DNA from: Actinomycetospora sp. NBRC 106375
Lineage (GTDB): Bacteria; Actinomycetota; Actinomycetes; Mycobacteriales; Pseudonocardiaceae
NCBI RefSeq assembly: GCF_030269665.1
Contig: NZ_BSTS01000005.1
Location: 1 to 64,000 of the forward strand
Reading direction: 5' to 3'
Length of the DNA: 64,000 bases
Part shown: positions 35,612 through 43,808 of the stretch, one piece after another
How positions within the stretch are numbered: position 1 is the stretch's first letter
Layout: each line of letters opens with the position of its first letter
Notes under the pieces: generated by a model
Told to the model about the DNA's origin: nothing
The model's input: only the letters and a program-made list of their open reading frames with translations
Database searches by the model: none
Translations under genes and position numbers: made by a program

Positions 35612-36841
35612 TCAGGCCGTCCTCAGGCCGTCGGAGGTGTCGGCGCCGGCCCCGAGCACCGCGTCCACGGCCTGGCGGGCGCGAGCGTGGCTCGACGGCA
35701 CGAGGTGGGTGTAGGTCCGCAGGGTGAAGCCGGGGTCGGCGTGGCCGAGGTACTCGGCGACCTCCTTGATCGAGACGCCGCCGGCCAGGAGCGTCGAGGC
35801 GTAGAAGTGCCGCAGGGCGTGCATGCCGTCGGTCCGCGGTGCGTAGGCGAGCCCGGCGGCCCGGAAGGCCCCGCGCCACATCACCTTGTTGAAGTGATCG
35901 CCCGAGTGCGGCTCGCCGCGCTCGTTCGACAGCAGCAGCTCGATCTCGACGGTGCGCCCTCCGGGCTCCAGCCACGGCAGCCGGACCCGCGCCGACGGGA
36001 ACGACCGACGATGCGTCGCCACGGCGGCGCGGACCTCGTCGGGCAGCGGGACGGTGCGCGACTTGCCGCCCTTGGGCGGGGCGAAGACGAGCTGACCGCG
36101 GATGATCCGAAGTTGCCGAACGACGTGCACGACAGCCTCAGTGGTGTCGAGGTCGCCGGCTGACAGCCCGAGCACTTCGCCTTGACGCAAGCCGAGCCCG
36201 GCCCCGACGTCGGCCGCCACACGCCACCGCTCCGCCAGTCCTTCCTGCACCGCTCGAACTCGTTCCACAGGCCACGGAACGACGCGGTGACTCGACCGTC
36301 GCGGCTTCTTGATGCTTCGTGCCTGACAGGGATTGTCACGAATGAGCTTGTCCTCGACCGCGGCGTTCATGATCGAAGAGAGCGTGTCGAAGAGGACCGC
36401 CCGATACGTCCCGTCGAGCCGCCGGTCCTCCAGCCAGGCGAGCCAGTCACGCACGCGAGCCGGCGCGATGGCGTCGACCGGGCGCCGGTCGAAGAAGGGG
36501 TAGAGCTGGCTGCGGAGCCTGCTCTCGATCGATTGACGTGAGGACGCGTCGCTGGACTGCCCCTTGACCCAGCTCTCGGCGTACTCGCGGAACGGCACCT
36601 TGCCGGCGTCGGGATCGAGGTAGGTCCCCGCGCGAACGCCGGACTCCATCTCCCCGAGGAAGTCCTCCGCAGCCTTCTTGCGTCGGTCGGGGAACGACTT
36701 GGATCGCTCCCGGCCCTCGGGGTCGACGTAGCGGACCTTGTAGCGCAGCCCCGTGCCGTGGAGGTCGGTGCGTTCTCGCTGGGGCTTGCCGGTGAGCTCG
36801 TCCCGCACGGTGCGGAACCAACGGTCTTGGACGTGGCCCAT
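35612..36841 (-). CDS. int: Tyrosine site-specific integrase
   Basis: 409 residues. N-terminal arm-binding/SAM-like domain (about 60–165) and a catalytic domain with Arg in GLRQGEVLGL, H-x-x-R in MHALRHFYAS, His in LGHADPG and the nucleophile Tyr in LRTYTHL. It recombines attP with attB in the neighbouring acyl-CoA dehydrogenase gene. ATG at 36841, 6 bases after the xis stop. Its 3' end lies 113 bases from the host gene, the usual placement next to the attachment site. Confidence 0.95.
   Translation of the reverse strand: MGHVQDRWFRTVRDELTGKPQRERTDLHGTGLRYKVRYVDPEGRERSKSFPDRRKKAAEDFLGEMESGVRAGTYLDPDAGKVPFREYAESWVKGQSSDASSRQSIESRLRSQLYPFFDRRPVDAIAPARVRDWLAWLEDRRLDGTYRAVLFDTLSSIMNAAVEDKLIRDNPCQARSIKKPRRSSHRVVPWPVERVRAVQEGLAERWRVAADVGAGLGLRQGEVLGLSAGDLDTTEAVVHVVRQLRIIRGQLVFAPPKGGKSRTVPLPDEVRAAVATHRRSFPSARVRLPWLEPGGRTVEIELLLSNERGEPHSGDHFNKVMWRGAFRAAGLAYAPRTDGMHALRHFYASTLLAGGVSIKEVAEYLGHADPGFTLRTYTHLVPSSHARARQAVDAVLGAGADTSDGLRTA
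35613..35638. repeat. Left arm-type direct repeat
   Basis: Contains AGGCCGTC twice at a 12-base step, then GGAGGT. Matches 48006–48031 at 24 of 26 bases. It overlaps the last codons of the integrase gene. Confidence 0.6.
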
Positions 36842-36847
36842 GAGCGA

Positions 36848-37036
36848 TCACGCCGCTTCCGGCTGGGTCGCCCAGGCCCGGACCTGGTCAGGCGCGTACC
36901 GGAGATGGCGACCGATCTTCCGCACCGGCGGACCCTCGCCGCGCCACTTCCATTGGTAGAGCGTCTTCACGGGGATGCCCAGGTACGCCGAGACGTCGTC
37001 GACCGACCAGAGGCCTTCCGTCGCGTTGGCTGTCAC
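36848..37036 (-). CDS. xis: Excisionase-like MerR/HTH_17 protein
   Basis: 62 residues. LWSVDDVSAYLGIPVKTLYQWKWRGEGPPVRKIGRHLRY is the helix-turn-helix of AICE and phage Xis proteins, with the typical W-x-x-x-G-x-G-P wing. It would direct the integrase to excision. GTG at 37036 overlaps the rep stop (GTGA) and the integrase follows closely, so rep, xis and int are made from one message. Confidence 0.9.
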   Translation of the reverse strand: MTANATEGLWSVDDVSAYLGIPVKTLYQWKWRGEGPPVRKIGRHLRYAPDQVRAWATQPEAA

Positions 37037-38706
37037 GCCGCTTCTCCTTGATCACGAGTTGCCGAGCCGATGTCGGTCTTGGCCTGGTCGTACTGCTCGC
37101 GCCACCGCCGTCGTTGGGCGATGGAGCGCAGCAGGAGTTGCAAGCGGTCCGGCTGGTCACGGTCGCGGGGACCGATGAGCTGCCAGTCGTAGCGGGCGAG
37201 GTCGCCGTCCTCGGTGTCGTGCTCGGCGGTGGCGCCGACGGCGCCGAGGACCTTGAGAACGTGGTCGCGGCGTTCGCCGCGATGCTCGGTGAGGGTCTTG
37301 CCGGACCACTTACGGGAGACCAGGCAGCGCCGGCCGCCGTAGCCGAGGTGCTCGCGCTTGTGGGCCTTCGCGCGGCATTGGCCGGGCACCATCCCCGGCT
37401 TCGGGTTGTCCGGCGTGATGCCGTGCAGCAGCCAGTTCGGGCACGACTCCGAGCACGGCTCCCACCGCAGCGCCTCAACCAGGCGGTCCATGTGCGCCGC
37501 GGACGCGGGGGTGTCGGGTCCGGCGGTCTCGCCGATGCTCTTGGTCAGGTACTTGGTCAGATACCGGATCGCCTTGTCCGACTTCTCCGTCCCCGAGAGG
37601 ACGCCTTGGATGTCGACCTGGGTGCCGAACTCGATGACGTGCGCGGGGGCGGCGTCGGGGTCGTCGTCGAGCTCGTCGAGGGCCTGCTCCCAGGTCCGGA
37701 GCGGCTGACCACTGTCGGGGTCGACGTAGCAGGCCGGGTCGCGGGTCTCGTCCCAGACAGGCGGGTGGTCCTCGGTGTAGAGCGGCTGGTCGTGGTTCGG
37801 CCACCACACCTGGTGATAGGTCGCGGCCACAACCTGCTTGATGAGCCGGCGGGGGATGGTGCCGCGGATGGCGGCGTGTAGGTGCGGGGCGCCGCGGCGT
37901 TGGGGTTCTACGGCGGCGAAGTACTGCACGTTCCACCCGACGGCCCGGCGGAGGTTCTGCACGAAGCGGTCGAACAGCTCCCCGAGGTGGATCGCGTCGC
38001 GGGCGGCCCGTTGGTAGTCGTACCGCTCGGGGTTCTTGGGGGCGCCGTCGGCGCGGACCGGCCCGTAGGACGGCAGCGTGAGCGTGACGAACGTCGAGGG
38101 GCGGTAGGTCCGGCCGTTGGGTGCCTCGAACACCCGCCCCGTGGTCGTGGCCCGGACCGGGAGCCGGGGCAGATCGGGCACGTCCTGACGCCTCTTCGTC
38201 GAACGGGCACGGCGCTTCGGCTTGTCCTCCCCCTTGCCGCGAGGGGTCGATCCGCGGACGCCCTCGGCGCGGAGCATCTCGTCGGTCTGCTCGATGGCGG
38301 CTTCGACGTCGAGGACGCGGGTCATCTCGCCGGCCTCGAGGGCGTCGGCGTGGTCGTGCTCGAGGTCGGCCCGCTGCCCCAGCAGCGCCCGCTGCCGCAC
38401 CGTCGGCTCCTCGGTCGGGGCCTCGGGCTCCTCGTCGAGGTGCCAGCCTTGCTGGGCCTGCCACATCCGCAGCCGCCGGGCCCGCTCCGCGCACGGCCCG
38501 CACACCGACGCGCGGGTCGCCCCGCAGGGGATCGGGACCACGGTCGTGGCACCGGTCTCCCGGTCGATCCGCCGGACCGCGAGGGGGCGGATGCAGGCCC
38601 CGACCTGCTCGGCGGCGCTCTGGGCGACCTCGCGCATCACCGGGCCGGTGAGCCTCCCGACCGGGGTCGGCCCGGCCGCGGCGGTGTCCTGCGCGTCGGT
38701 GCTCAT
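37033..38706 (-). CDS. HUH-type replication initiator (RepSA-like)
   Basis: 557 residues. An N-terminal Cys-rich part (C-x-x-C region near residue 75, CGATRASVCGPCAERAR) and a HUH motif PHLHAAIRG (His275, His277) are followed by KAIRYLTKYLTKS, whose Tyr is the likely nicking residue. C-terminal Cys-rich segment (CSESCPNWLLHG). This fits rolling-circle initiators of pSAM2-type elements, which replicate the excised circle before transfer. ATG at 38706 with GGGAGG upstream overlaps the tra stop. Confidence 0.88.
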   Translation of the reverse strand: MSTDAQDTAAAGPTPVGRLTGPVMREVAQSAAEQVGACIRPLAVRRIDRETGATTVVPIPCGATRASVCGPCAERARRLRMWQAQQGWHLDEEPEAPTEEPTVRQRALLGQRADLEHDHADALEAGEMTRVLDVEAAIEQTDEMLRAEGVRGSTPRGKGEDKPKRRARSTKRRQDVPDLPRLPVRATTTGRVFEAPNGRTYRPSTFVTLTLPSYGPVRADGAPKNPERYDYQRAARDAIHLGELFDRFVQNLRRAVGWNVQYFAAVEPQRRGAPHLHAAIRGTIPRRLIKQVVAATYHQVWWPNHDQPLYTEDHPPVWDETRDPACYVDPDSGQPLRTWEQALDELDDDPDAAPAHVIEFGTQVDIQGVLSGTEKSDKAIRYLTKYLTKSIGETAGPDTPASAAHMDRLVEALRWEPCSESCPNWLLHGITPDNPKPGMVPGQCRAKAHKREHLGYGGRRCLVSRKWSGKTLTEHRGERRDHVLKVLGAVGATAEHDTEDGDLARYDWQLIGPRDRDQPDRLQLLLRSIAQRRRWREQYDQAKTDIGSATRDQGEAA

Positions 38707-40247
38707 CAGGACGCCTCCCGATCCTCGCCGGTGGGGCGCTTGCGTCGCCGCGGCTTGTCGGGGAGGTCGGCGACCTCGGGCAGCACCTCGCGGGTGGGCG
38801 AGGGGTAGGTGGCGGCGAGCCAGCGCAGTTGCTCGTCGTCGACGTAGGCGGCGCGGACCTTGGTGACGACCGTGGAGCCGTCCTCGACGAGGTAGCCGAC
38901 ACCCGGCGTGCTCATCGGGATGCGGTCGCACAGTGCCCCGCGCTCGCGGGCACCGTCACCGAGCACCATCGGCACCTCGGTCTTCTCGGCCAGCCGGAGC
39001 CCGATGCGGGTGGTGAACAGGTTGCGGACCTCCAGGACGTCCTTGCGGGGGTCCTGGACGCACCCGACGACCGAGACTCCGACCGCGCGGCCCTTGGTGA
39101 GCAACCGGCCCAGCGCCTGCTTGGCGCGCTCCTTGAGCGCCTTGTCGCTGATGTAGGCGGTCAGAGAAGCGATCTCGTCAACCAGCACGACGATGAGCGG
39201 GGCGTCCACCGTGGGGGTGTGCAGGCGCACGACGCCCGCGAGGGAACGGGCGCGCTCGGCGACCAGGTCGGCGGCGGCTTCCAGGGCCCGGACCATGTCC
39301 TCCTCGGTCTCGCAGGCGAGCAGGTGGAACAGGTCGCGGTAGAGCCCGAACTCCATGCCGCCCTTCGGGTCGATCCCGATCAGCCGCACCGTGCCGGCGC
39401 GGATGGCCGGGCCGAGCGCCACCAGCAGGGAGGCGACGACACTGGACTTGCCGGCTCCGGTCGCGCCGGCCACGAGCAGGTGGCGCCCGAGCAGGCGCAG
39501 CAGCCACGGTTCGCCGTCCTCGCGGCGGCCGAGGTGCAGCGCGGTGAGGTCCACCCCATGGGGCGCCTGCTCGGTCTCGGACCCCATGGGCGGGGCGATG
39601 GTGTCGAGCAGGGTGTCGGCGCAGATGACCCGCACCGAGATCCACCCGCGGCGCTGGTGGGGCAGGACGCGGACCTCCAGGGCGCGGAACTCGGCGCGTA
39701 GCGCGTCGGCAGCGGCGTCGAGGTGCTCGGTGGTGACCCCGGGGCAGAGCTGCACGGTGAGCAGGTCGGCGTGACGCCCGAGACGGACCCACAGCAGCCG
39801 CGGCACCCGGATGACGTGGTGGGCGTCGCGGGCGCGGACGTCGGCGGCCGCGAGCAGGTCTCGCCAGACCCAGCGGTAGCGGATGCGACGGATGAACCGC
39901 CATACCCGCGAGGCGACGAACCGTTCCCAGGTCTCGGGGTGGGCGCGGGACCAGGTGTAGAACGCGACGCCGACCAGCGCAACGCCCGCGAGCCCGGCAC
40001 CGCGGCCCTGCACCGACCACACCACCGCGACGAGGGCGGTGGCGGCGGCCAGGACGGGGACGTAGGCCAGCAGCCATGCGGCCATGACCGTGCCCCACCC
40101 GGCGAGGACGAGCAGTCGCCCGACGGCGAGCAGGTCGCGGCGGCGCAGCCGCCCGAGGAAGGTCCGCGAGGGCTCGATGAGCGTGGGTTGGACGTCGGCG
40201 CGGCGACGGATGGTGGCGCCGCGCCCGACGGTGTGTCCGATCGGCAT
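38706..40247 (-). CDS. FtsK/SpoIIIE-like DNA translocase (Tra)
   Basis: 513 residues. Two membrane helices near residues 43–95, then a RecA-like motor with Walker A GATGAGKSS (about 262–270) and Walker B IVVLVDEIASL, plus GIDPKGGMEFG. In AICEs this single protein pumps double-stranded DNA to the recipient after binding short clt repeats. Start ATG at 40247 overlaps the stop of the upstream small gene. The recognition helix domain (gamma) is not obvious at the C-terminus. Confidence 0.9.
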   Translation of the reverse strand: MPIGHTVGRGATIRRRADVQPTLIEPSRTFLGRLRRRDLLAVGRLLVLAGWGTVMAAWLLAYVPVLAAATALVAVVWSVQGRGAGLAGVALVGVAFYTWSRAHPETWERFVASRVWRFIRRIRYRWVWRDLLAAADVRARDAHHVIRVPRLLWVRLGRHADLLTVQLCPGVTTEHLDAAADALRAEFRALEVRVLPHQRRGWISVRVICADTLLDTIAPPMGSETEQAPHGVDLTALHLGRREDGEPWLLRLLGRHLLVAGATGAGKSSVVASLLVALGPAIRAGTVRLIGIDPKGGMEFGLYRDLFHLLACETEEDMVRALEAAADLVAERARSLAGVVRLHTPTVDAPLIVVLVDEIASLTAYISDKALKERAKQALGRLLTKGRAVGVSVVGCVQDPRKDVLEVRNLFTTRIGLRLAEKTEVPMVLGDGARERGALCDRIPMSTPGVGYLVEDGSTVVTKVRAAYVDDEQLRWLAATYPSPTREVLPEVADLPDKPRRRKRPTGEDREAS

Positions 40248-40498
40248 CAGAACTCAGTCCTTCCGGAGCGGTCGCGCCGCACAGGGCGGCCGGTCGTGGT
40301 GTGGTGGCGGTCGTGCCGGGGCGAGAGGTCGTCGGGTCCGGACCGGGGTCGCCGACGTCGGACGGGGACTACCGCGAGCGGGAAGAGGGCCTGTTGCGCG
40401 AGGTGCTCGGTGCAGCGGCGGGGCCGGTTGGTCGGGGTGTCGGGGTCGAGACGGGCGGCGCAGACCTCGCAGCGCGGCCCAGCCGGCGGGCGGCTCAC
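40247..40498 (-). CDS. Small Cys-motif protein
   Basis: 83 residues. SRPPAGPRCEVCAARLDPDTPTN…RCTEH gives a CxxC…C..H set, a zinc-ribbon-like element, followed by a basic tail. Start GTG overlaps the WhiB stop by 4 bases and its stop overlaps the tra ATG by 1–3 bases, which argues that it is real and dosage-coupled to Tra. No family recognised. It may be a DNA-binding accessory of Tra, which is inference. Confidence 0.65.
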   Translation of the reverse strand: MSRPPAGPRCEVCAARLDPDTPTNRPRRCTEHLAQQALFPLAVVPVRRRRPRSGPDDLSPRHDRHHTTTGRPVRRDRSGRTEF

Positions 40499-40911
40499 GC
40501 CACCGCTCCTGACTCGCCGGTCGCGTCGAGGGCGAACGCTCGGGTGCGCAGGTCGGCATACAGCCGGGACCGGTCCCCCGCGGACAGGCCGCCGAACACG
40601 CAGTAGCGGGCGGTCGGAGACTCGCGGGCCATCGTGTCCGCGAGACACGTGTTCCGGACCGGGCAGCCGGCGCAGACCTGCTTGGCCTGCTCGATCCGCT
40701 CGACCCCGAGAGGTCCGCCGTCGGCGACGGGGAAGAACAGGGCCTCTTCCATGCCCGCGCAGGCGGCGTGCTCGTGCCAGTCGGGCACCGGTTGCCCGTC
40801 GAGGACCAGCTCCCGGACCACGGCGCGCAGCCGCTCGCGCGTCAATCGGCGCGCGGTACGGGGCGACGTCGCCTCGGTGACCTTCTTTGTGCCGTTGCTG
40901 GTGGTACTCAT
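40495..40911 (-). CDS. WhiB-family iron-sulfur transcription factor
   Basis: 138 residues. Four Cys in the WhiB order: CAGMEEALFFP, then C-A-G-C-P-V-R-N-T-C, with the turn YCVFGGLSAGDR in place of the usual G-V/I-W-G-G. WhiB proteins bind a 4Fe-4S cluster and work with sigma factors. A copy inside the transfer operon suggests redox- or development-linked control of the element. The ATG overlaps the upstream gene's stop (ATGA). Confidence 0.92.
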   Translation of the reverse strand: MSTTSNGTKKVTEATSPRTARRLTRERLRAVVRELVLDGQPVPDWHEHAACAGMEEALFFPVADGGPLGVERIEQAKQVCAGCPVRNTCLADTMARESPTARYCVFGGLSAGDRSRLYADLRTRAFALDATGESGAVA

Positions 40912-41162
40912 GCCGCACCGCCGATCGCCCGGTCCGTGGTGGGCGGGAGCCAGTGGGTGGCGTGCTCGACGAAGACCGTCAGCGCCGCGAGCAGCGACTG
41001 GGCCGCTTCCAGCTCCTCAAGGGTGACCTCGTCGAGGCGCCGCGCGGTCAGGGTGAGCACCACCCGGTGCTCGACGATCACGTCCAGGATCGGTGGCATG
41101 TCGTCGGGGAGGTGGACCTCGGCGCGCCCGACCGGGGTGAGACGGACCGAAAGCCCGGGCAT
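40908..41162 (-). CDS. Small element-encoded hypothetical protein
   Basis: 84 residues, beta-rich at the start (SVRLTPVGRAEVHLPDDMPPILDVIVEHRVVLTL) then a helix (LEELEAAQSLLAALTVFVEHA). No recognised domain. It is locked into the operon by start/stop overlaps on both sides. Confidence 0.65.
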   Translation of the reverse strand: MPGLSVRLTPVGRAEVHLPDDMPPILDVIVEHRVVLTLTARRLDEVTLEELEAAQSLLAALTVFVEHATHWLPPTTDRAIGGAA

Positions 41163-41611
41163 CAGGCCGCCTCCCCGTTCTTCGCCTCGCCCTTGGGCTG
41201 GCCGGCACGCCGGGCGTCTCCACCAGGGGTGGGGGTGCGCATGCCGGTGGCGCGCAGGCTGAACGCGACCTTCGGGCGCGGGCCGTTCGTGTCGAGGTAG
41301 GGCGTGACCTCCAGGCCCTCGAACTCCACCGGGCGGAACGGCAGCCCGGGCAGCGCCTCGGGCGGGACCGGCTGGTACTCGGCCGCGATCTTGACGTCCA
41401 CTGAGCGCTCGGCCTTGCGGGCCTCAGGGTCGGGGTCGTGGACACCCACGCCCCACACCGGCAGGCCGGTGATCTTGTCGATGGCCTGCACGAACTTCTC
41501 TCGTGTCGACCGGTCGTAGTCGGGAACGGGCTCCGCGCCGTCGGTGGTCATGAACGCCCCGTGCGGGAAGACGTCCTCCATCGAGACCCGAAGCCGCCGC
41601 TTGATCGCCAT
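41162..41611 (-). CDS. Element-encoded hypothetical protein, first gene of the transfer operon
   Basis: 149 residues. MAIKRRLRVSMEDVFPHGAFMTTDGAEPVPDYDRSTREKFVQAIDKITGLPVWGVGVHDPDPEAR looks folded; GLEVTPYLDTNGPRPKVAFSLRATGM follows, and the tail is Gly/Lys-rich. Similar proteins occur upstream of tra/rep in actinobacterial elements, but I cannot name a function. ATG at 41611 with TGGAG upstream. Divergent from the XRE regulator. Confidence 0.7.
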   Translation of the reverse strand: MAIKRRLRVSMEDVFPHGAFMTTDGAEPVPDYDRSTREKFVQAIDKITGLPVWGVGVHDPDPEARKAERSVDVKIAAEYQPVPPEALPGLPFRPVEFEGLEVTPYLDTNGPRPKVAFSLRATGMRTPTPGGDARRAGQPKGEAKNGEAA

Positions 41612-41636
41612 TCTGTTGCTCCAGTCCGCTGAATCC

Positions 41637-41695
41637 GACCCCGCGTGTCGGGGTCTGCAGCTAGCGTCAGAGCGGTTCCGGCGTTCGACCCGGAA
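41637..41695. promoter_or_regulatory. Divergent control region of the element
   Basis: Two inverted repeats between the transfer operon and the XRE gene: GACCCC-7-GGGGTC (41637–41655) and TTCCGG-8-CCGGAA (41676–41695). Either could be the operator that keeps transfer genes silent. Confidence 0.45.
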
Positions 41696-41739
41696 GAAAA
41701 TTCCGGGGTCCTCCGCGGGTGCGGGAGGAGGTTCTTGCC

Positions 41740-42969
41740 ATGCGAGGGATGACCGAGTCACTGACCATCGGCGAGCGCGTGGCCTTCTACCGCCGTCGCC
41801 GCGGCCTGTCTCAGGAGGTCGTGGCCGGGCTGGTCGGCCGCACCGAGGACTGGCTGGGCAAGATCGAGAACAACCGAGCCGAGCTGGACCGGCTCTCGGT
41901 CATCCGCCGCTTCGCCGACGTCCTCGACGTCTCGCTCGGAGACCTCCTTGGAGAGCCCACTCTCCTCGACTGGACCGCCGAGACCGGCACCAGCACCGTC
42001 CCGGCTCTGCGCACCGCGCTCATGGACTACCGCCAGCTCAACGCCGTCCTGCGCCGTGCGGCACCGGCAAGCGAGCCGGCCGCGATGGCGTCGGTGGAGC
42101 GGGACGTGGCGGCCGTTTTCGACGCCTACCAGGCCTCGCGGTTCGGGTTCGTCACCAGCCGTGTCCCGCTGCTGCTCACCGACGCGCTCACCGCGGCGGA
42201 CGCCTACGACGGCGACGAGGGCGAGCGCGCATATGCGATGTTGGCCCTGGCCTACCAGGTCGCGGCCTCGACTCTCACCAAGCTCGGTGAGTGCGACCTC
42301 GCGTGGATGGCCGCCGACCGGGGCCTGGCCGCCGCGCAGCGCTCCGGAAGCCTGCCAGTGATGGGCTCGCTGTTCCGGTCGGTGGTCCACTCGCTCCTCG
42401 CCACCGGTCGCTTCGACGCTGCCGCCCAGCTCACGGCCGACGGGTCGGACTATCTGTCGACCTCCCTCGGTGGCGCCGACGCGAACCTGTGGTCGGTCTA
42501 CGGGTCGCTGTTCCTCGCGGGCGCCATGGCGTCGTCGCGGATGGACGACCGGACGATGCCCCGCGACTTCCTCGAGCATGCCCGCCGTGCAGCCGGCTAT
42601 CTCGGTGGCGACGCCAACCACATGTGGACGGCATTCGGCCCGACCAATGTCGCGATCCACCGGGTCGCGACCGCGATGGAACTCGGGGACGTCCAGGTGG
42701 CCGCCGACCTTGGGCCGACCGTCGACACCACAGCGCTACCGACCGAGCGGCGCGTCCGGCACGCCCTGGAGACCGCCCGCGCCCTCTCGGTCTCCGGCCG
42801 CCGCGACCAAGCCCTAAGCACCGTCCTGGATGCCGAGCGCCTCGCACCCGAGCAGGTCCGGCACCACTTCATCAGCCGCCAACTCGTCCTGTCCTGGATG
42901 AAGAACCCGCGCGGCACCGTCACCACCGAGCTGGGCGCGCTCGCACACCGCCTCCGACTCGCCGCCTGA
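41740..42969 (+). CDS. XRE-family regulator with C-terminal helical repeat domain
   Basis: 409 residues. HTH at about 8–65 (GERVAFYRRRRGLSQEVVAGLVGRTEDWLGKIENNRAELDRL), then about 330 residues of TPR-like helices with no catalytic motif. Such regulators with a large sensor domain often repress actinobacterial mobile elements and respond to a small molecule or partner protein. ATG at 41740 with GGGAGGAGG 8 bases upstream. Followed by a NUDIX gene 44 bases downstream; a XRE–NUDIX pair is a recurring AICE control module. Confidence 0.88.
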   Translation: MRGMTESLTIGERVAFYRRRRGLSQEVVAGLVGRTEDWLGKIENNRAELDRLSVIRRFADVLDVSLGDLLGEPTLLDWTAETGTSTVPALRTALMDYRQLNAVLRRAAPASEPAAMASVERDVAAVFDAYQASRFGFVTSRVPLLLTDALTAADAYDGDEGERAYAMLALAYQVAASTLTKLGECDLAWMAADRGLAAAQRSGSLPVMGSLFRSVVHSLLATGRFDAAAQLTADGSDYLSTSLGGADANLWSVYGSLFLAGAMASSRMDDRTMPRDFLEHARRAAGYLGGDANHMWTAFGPTNVAIHRVATAMELGDVQVAADLGPTVDTTALPTERRVRHALETARALSVSGRRDQALSTVLDAERLAPEQVRHHFISRQLVLSWMKNPRGTVTTELGALAHRLRLAA

Positions 42970-43001
42970 CCGCTGCCAGACGTCATCCTGACGTCCACCA
43001 G

Positions 43002-43007
43002 TAGCCT
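43002..43007 (+). promoter_or_regulatory. −10 box for a leaderless NUDIX transcript
   Basis: TAGCCT, 6 bases, GTG at 43014. It would let the NUDIX gene be transcribed separately from the XRE gene. Confidence 0.45.
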
Positions 43008-43013
43008 CGGGGC

Positions 43014-43490
43014 GTGGCCGCACCAGAGGACACCTTCGCCACCCCACGGGTCGCCGCCGGGGCGTTGTTCGTCGACGCCGACGGCCGGGCGCTACTGGTC
43101 CACCCGACCTACAAGGACACCTGGGACATCCCGGGTGGGTACGTCGAGCGCGGTGAGTCTCCCGCGGCCGCGTGTCAACGTGAGGTTCGCGAGGAGCTAG
43201 CCCTCGACCGAGAGCCGCGCCGGCTCGCTGCGGTCGACTGGGCGCCGAATGAGCGCGAGGGCGACAAGCTCCTGTTCGTCTTCGACTGCGGTCCCCTCGG
43301 CGACGACGAGGCTCGTATTAAGCTCGACGGCAGCGAGCTCGACCGCTGGGAATGGGTCCCCGCCGACCAACTTAACGACTACTTGATCCCGCGCCTCGCG
43401 CGTCGTGTGCGATCCCTGCTGACCGGAGACGGCGGAACTGGGGCCTACTTCGAGCACGGCACGCCCTTCCCGGGATCGGCACTCGTCTAA
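43014..43490 (+). CDS. NUDIX hydrolase (Pra-like element regulator candidate)
   Basis: 158 residues with a full NUDIX box GGYVERGESPAAACQREVREELAL (G-x5-E-x7-R-E-x-x-E-E). pSAM2 encodes the activator Pra, also a NUDIX-domain protein, at a comparable place; assignment to that role is inference from context. It would hydrolyse a nucleoside diphosphate derivative. GTG at 43014. Confidence 0.88.
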   Translation: MAAPEDTFATPRVAAGALFVDADGRALLVHPTYKDTWDIPGGYVERGESPAAACQREVREELALDREPRRLAAVDWAPNEREGDKLLFVFDCGPLGDDEARIKLDGSELDRWEWVPADQLNDYLIPRLARRVRSLLTGDGGTGAYFEHGTPFPGSALV

Positions 43491-43684
43491 GCGATACGTG
43501 GGTTCGCGCTCAAGGCCGCGCAGGCCGAGCGGAACAACGGTGGACCCGACTTCGTCGGAGGGTCTGCCGGCCCCGGAGCGTCGCACGGGCTGACTCCCGA
43601 TCAAGAGTGCTGCGCATCGCTACGCGACGGACTCCGTCCGCTCTTGACCGCGAGCCTCCACGCCCGTGTCCCTGCGCTCCAAGC

Positions 43685-43708
43685 GTGGCGGGGGCAGCAC
43701 CCCGCCAC
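43685..43708. terminator. Hairpin in the 318-base gap after the NUDIX gene
   Basis: 9-bp stem GTGGCGGGG/CCCCGCCAC with a 6-base loop. The same gap (43491–43808) holds TCAAGAG…CTCTTGA arms about 43,599–43,647 with GCTACGCGACGGACTCCGTC inside; otherwise I see nothing in it. Confidence 0.5.
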
Positions 43709-43808
43709 CCCGACCGGGGCCGACAGCCCGCCCTAGGCTTATCGCGAGCAGTTTACTCGGTCGGCAAGTGCTCGACAATCCGGACAGGAACGACGAGGCT
43801 AAGCCGTC

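Noticed and set aside
41687-41694. GACCCGGA, the 8-mer recognised by some actinobacterial Tra proteins (clt/TRS repeat)
   Set aside because: Only one copy was seen; functional loci have several copies in tandem. The element's own transfer repeat remains unidentified.
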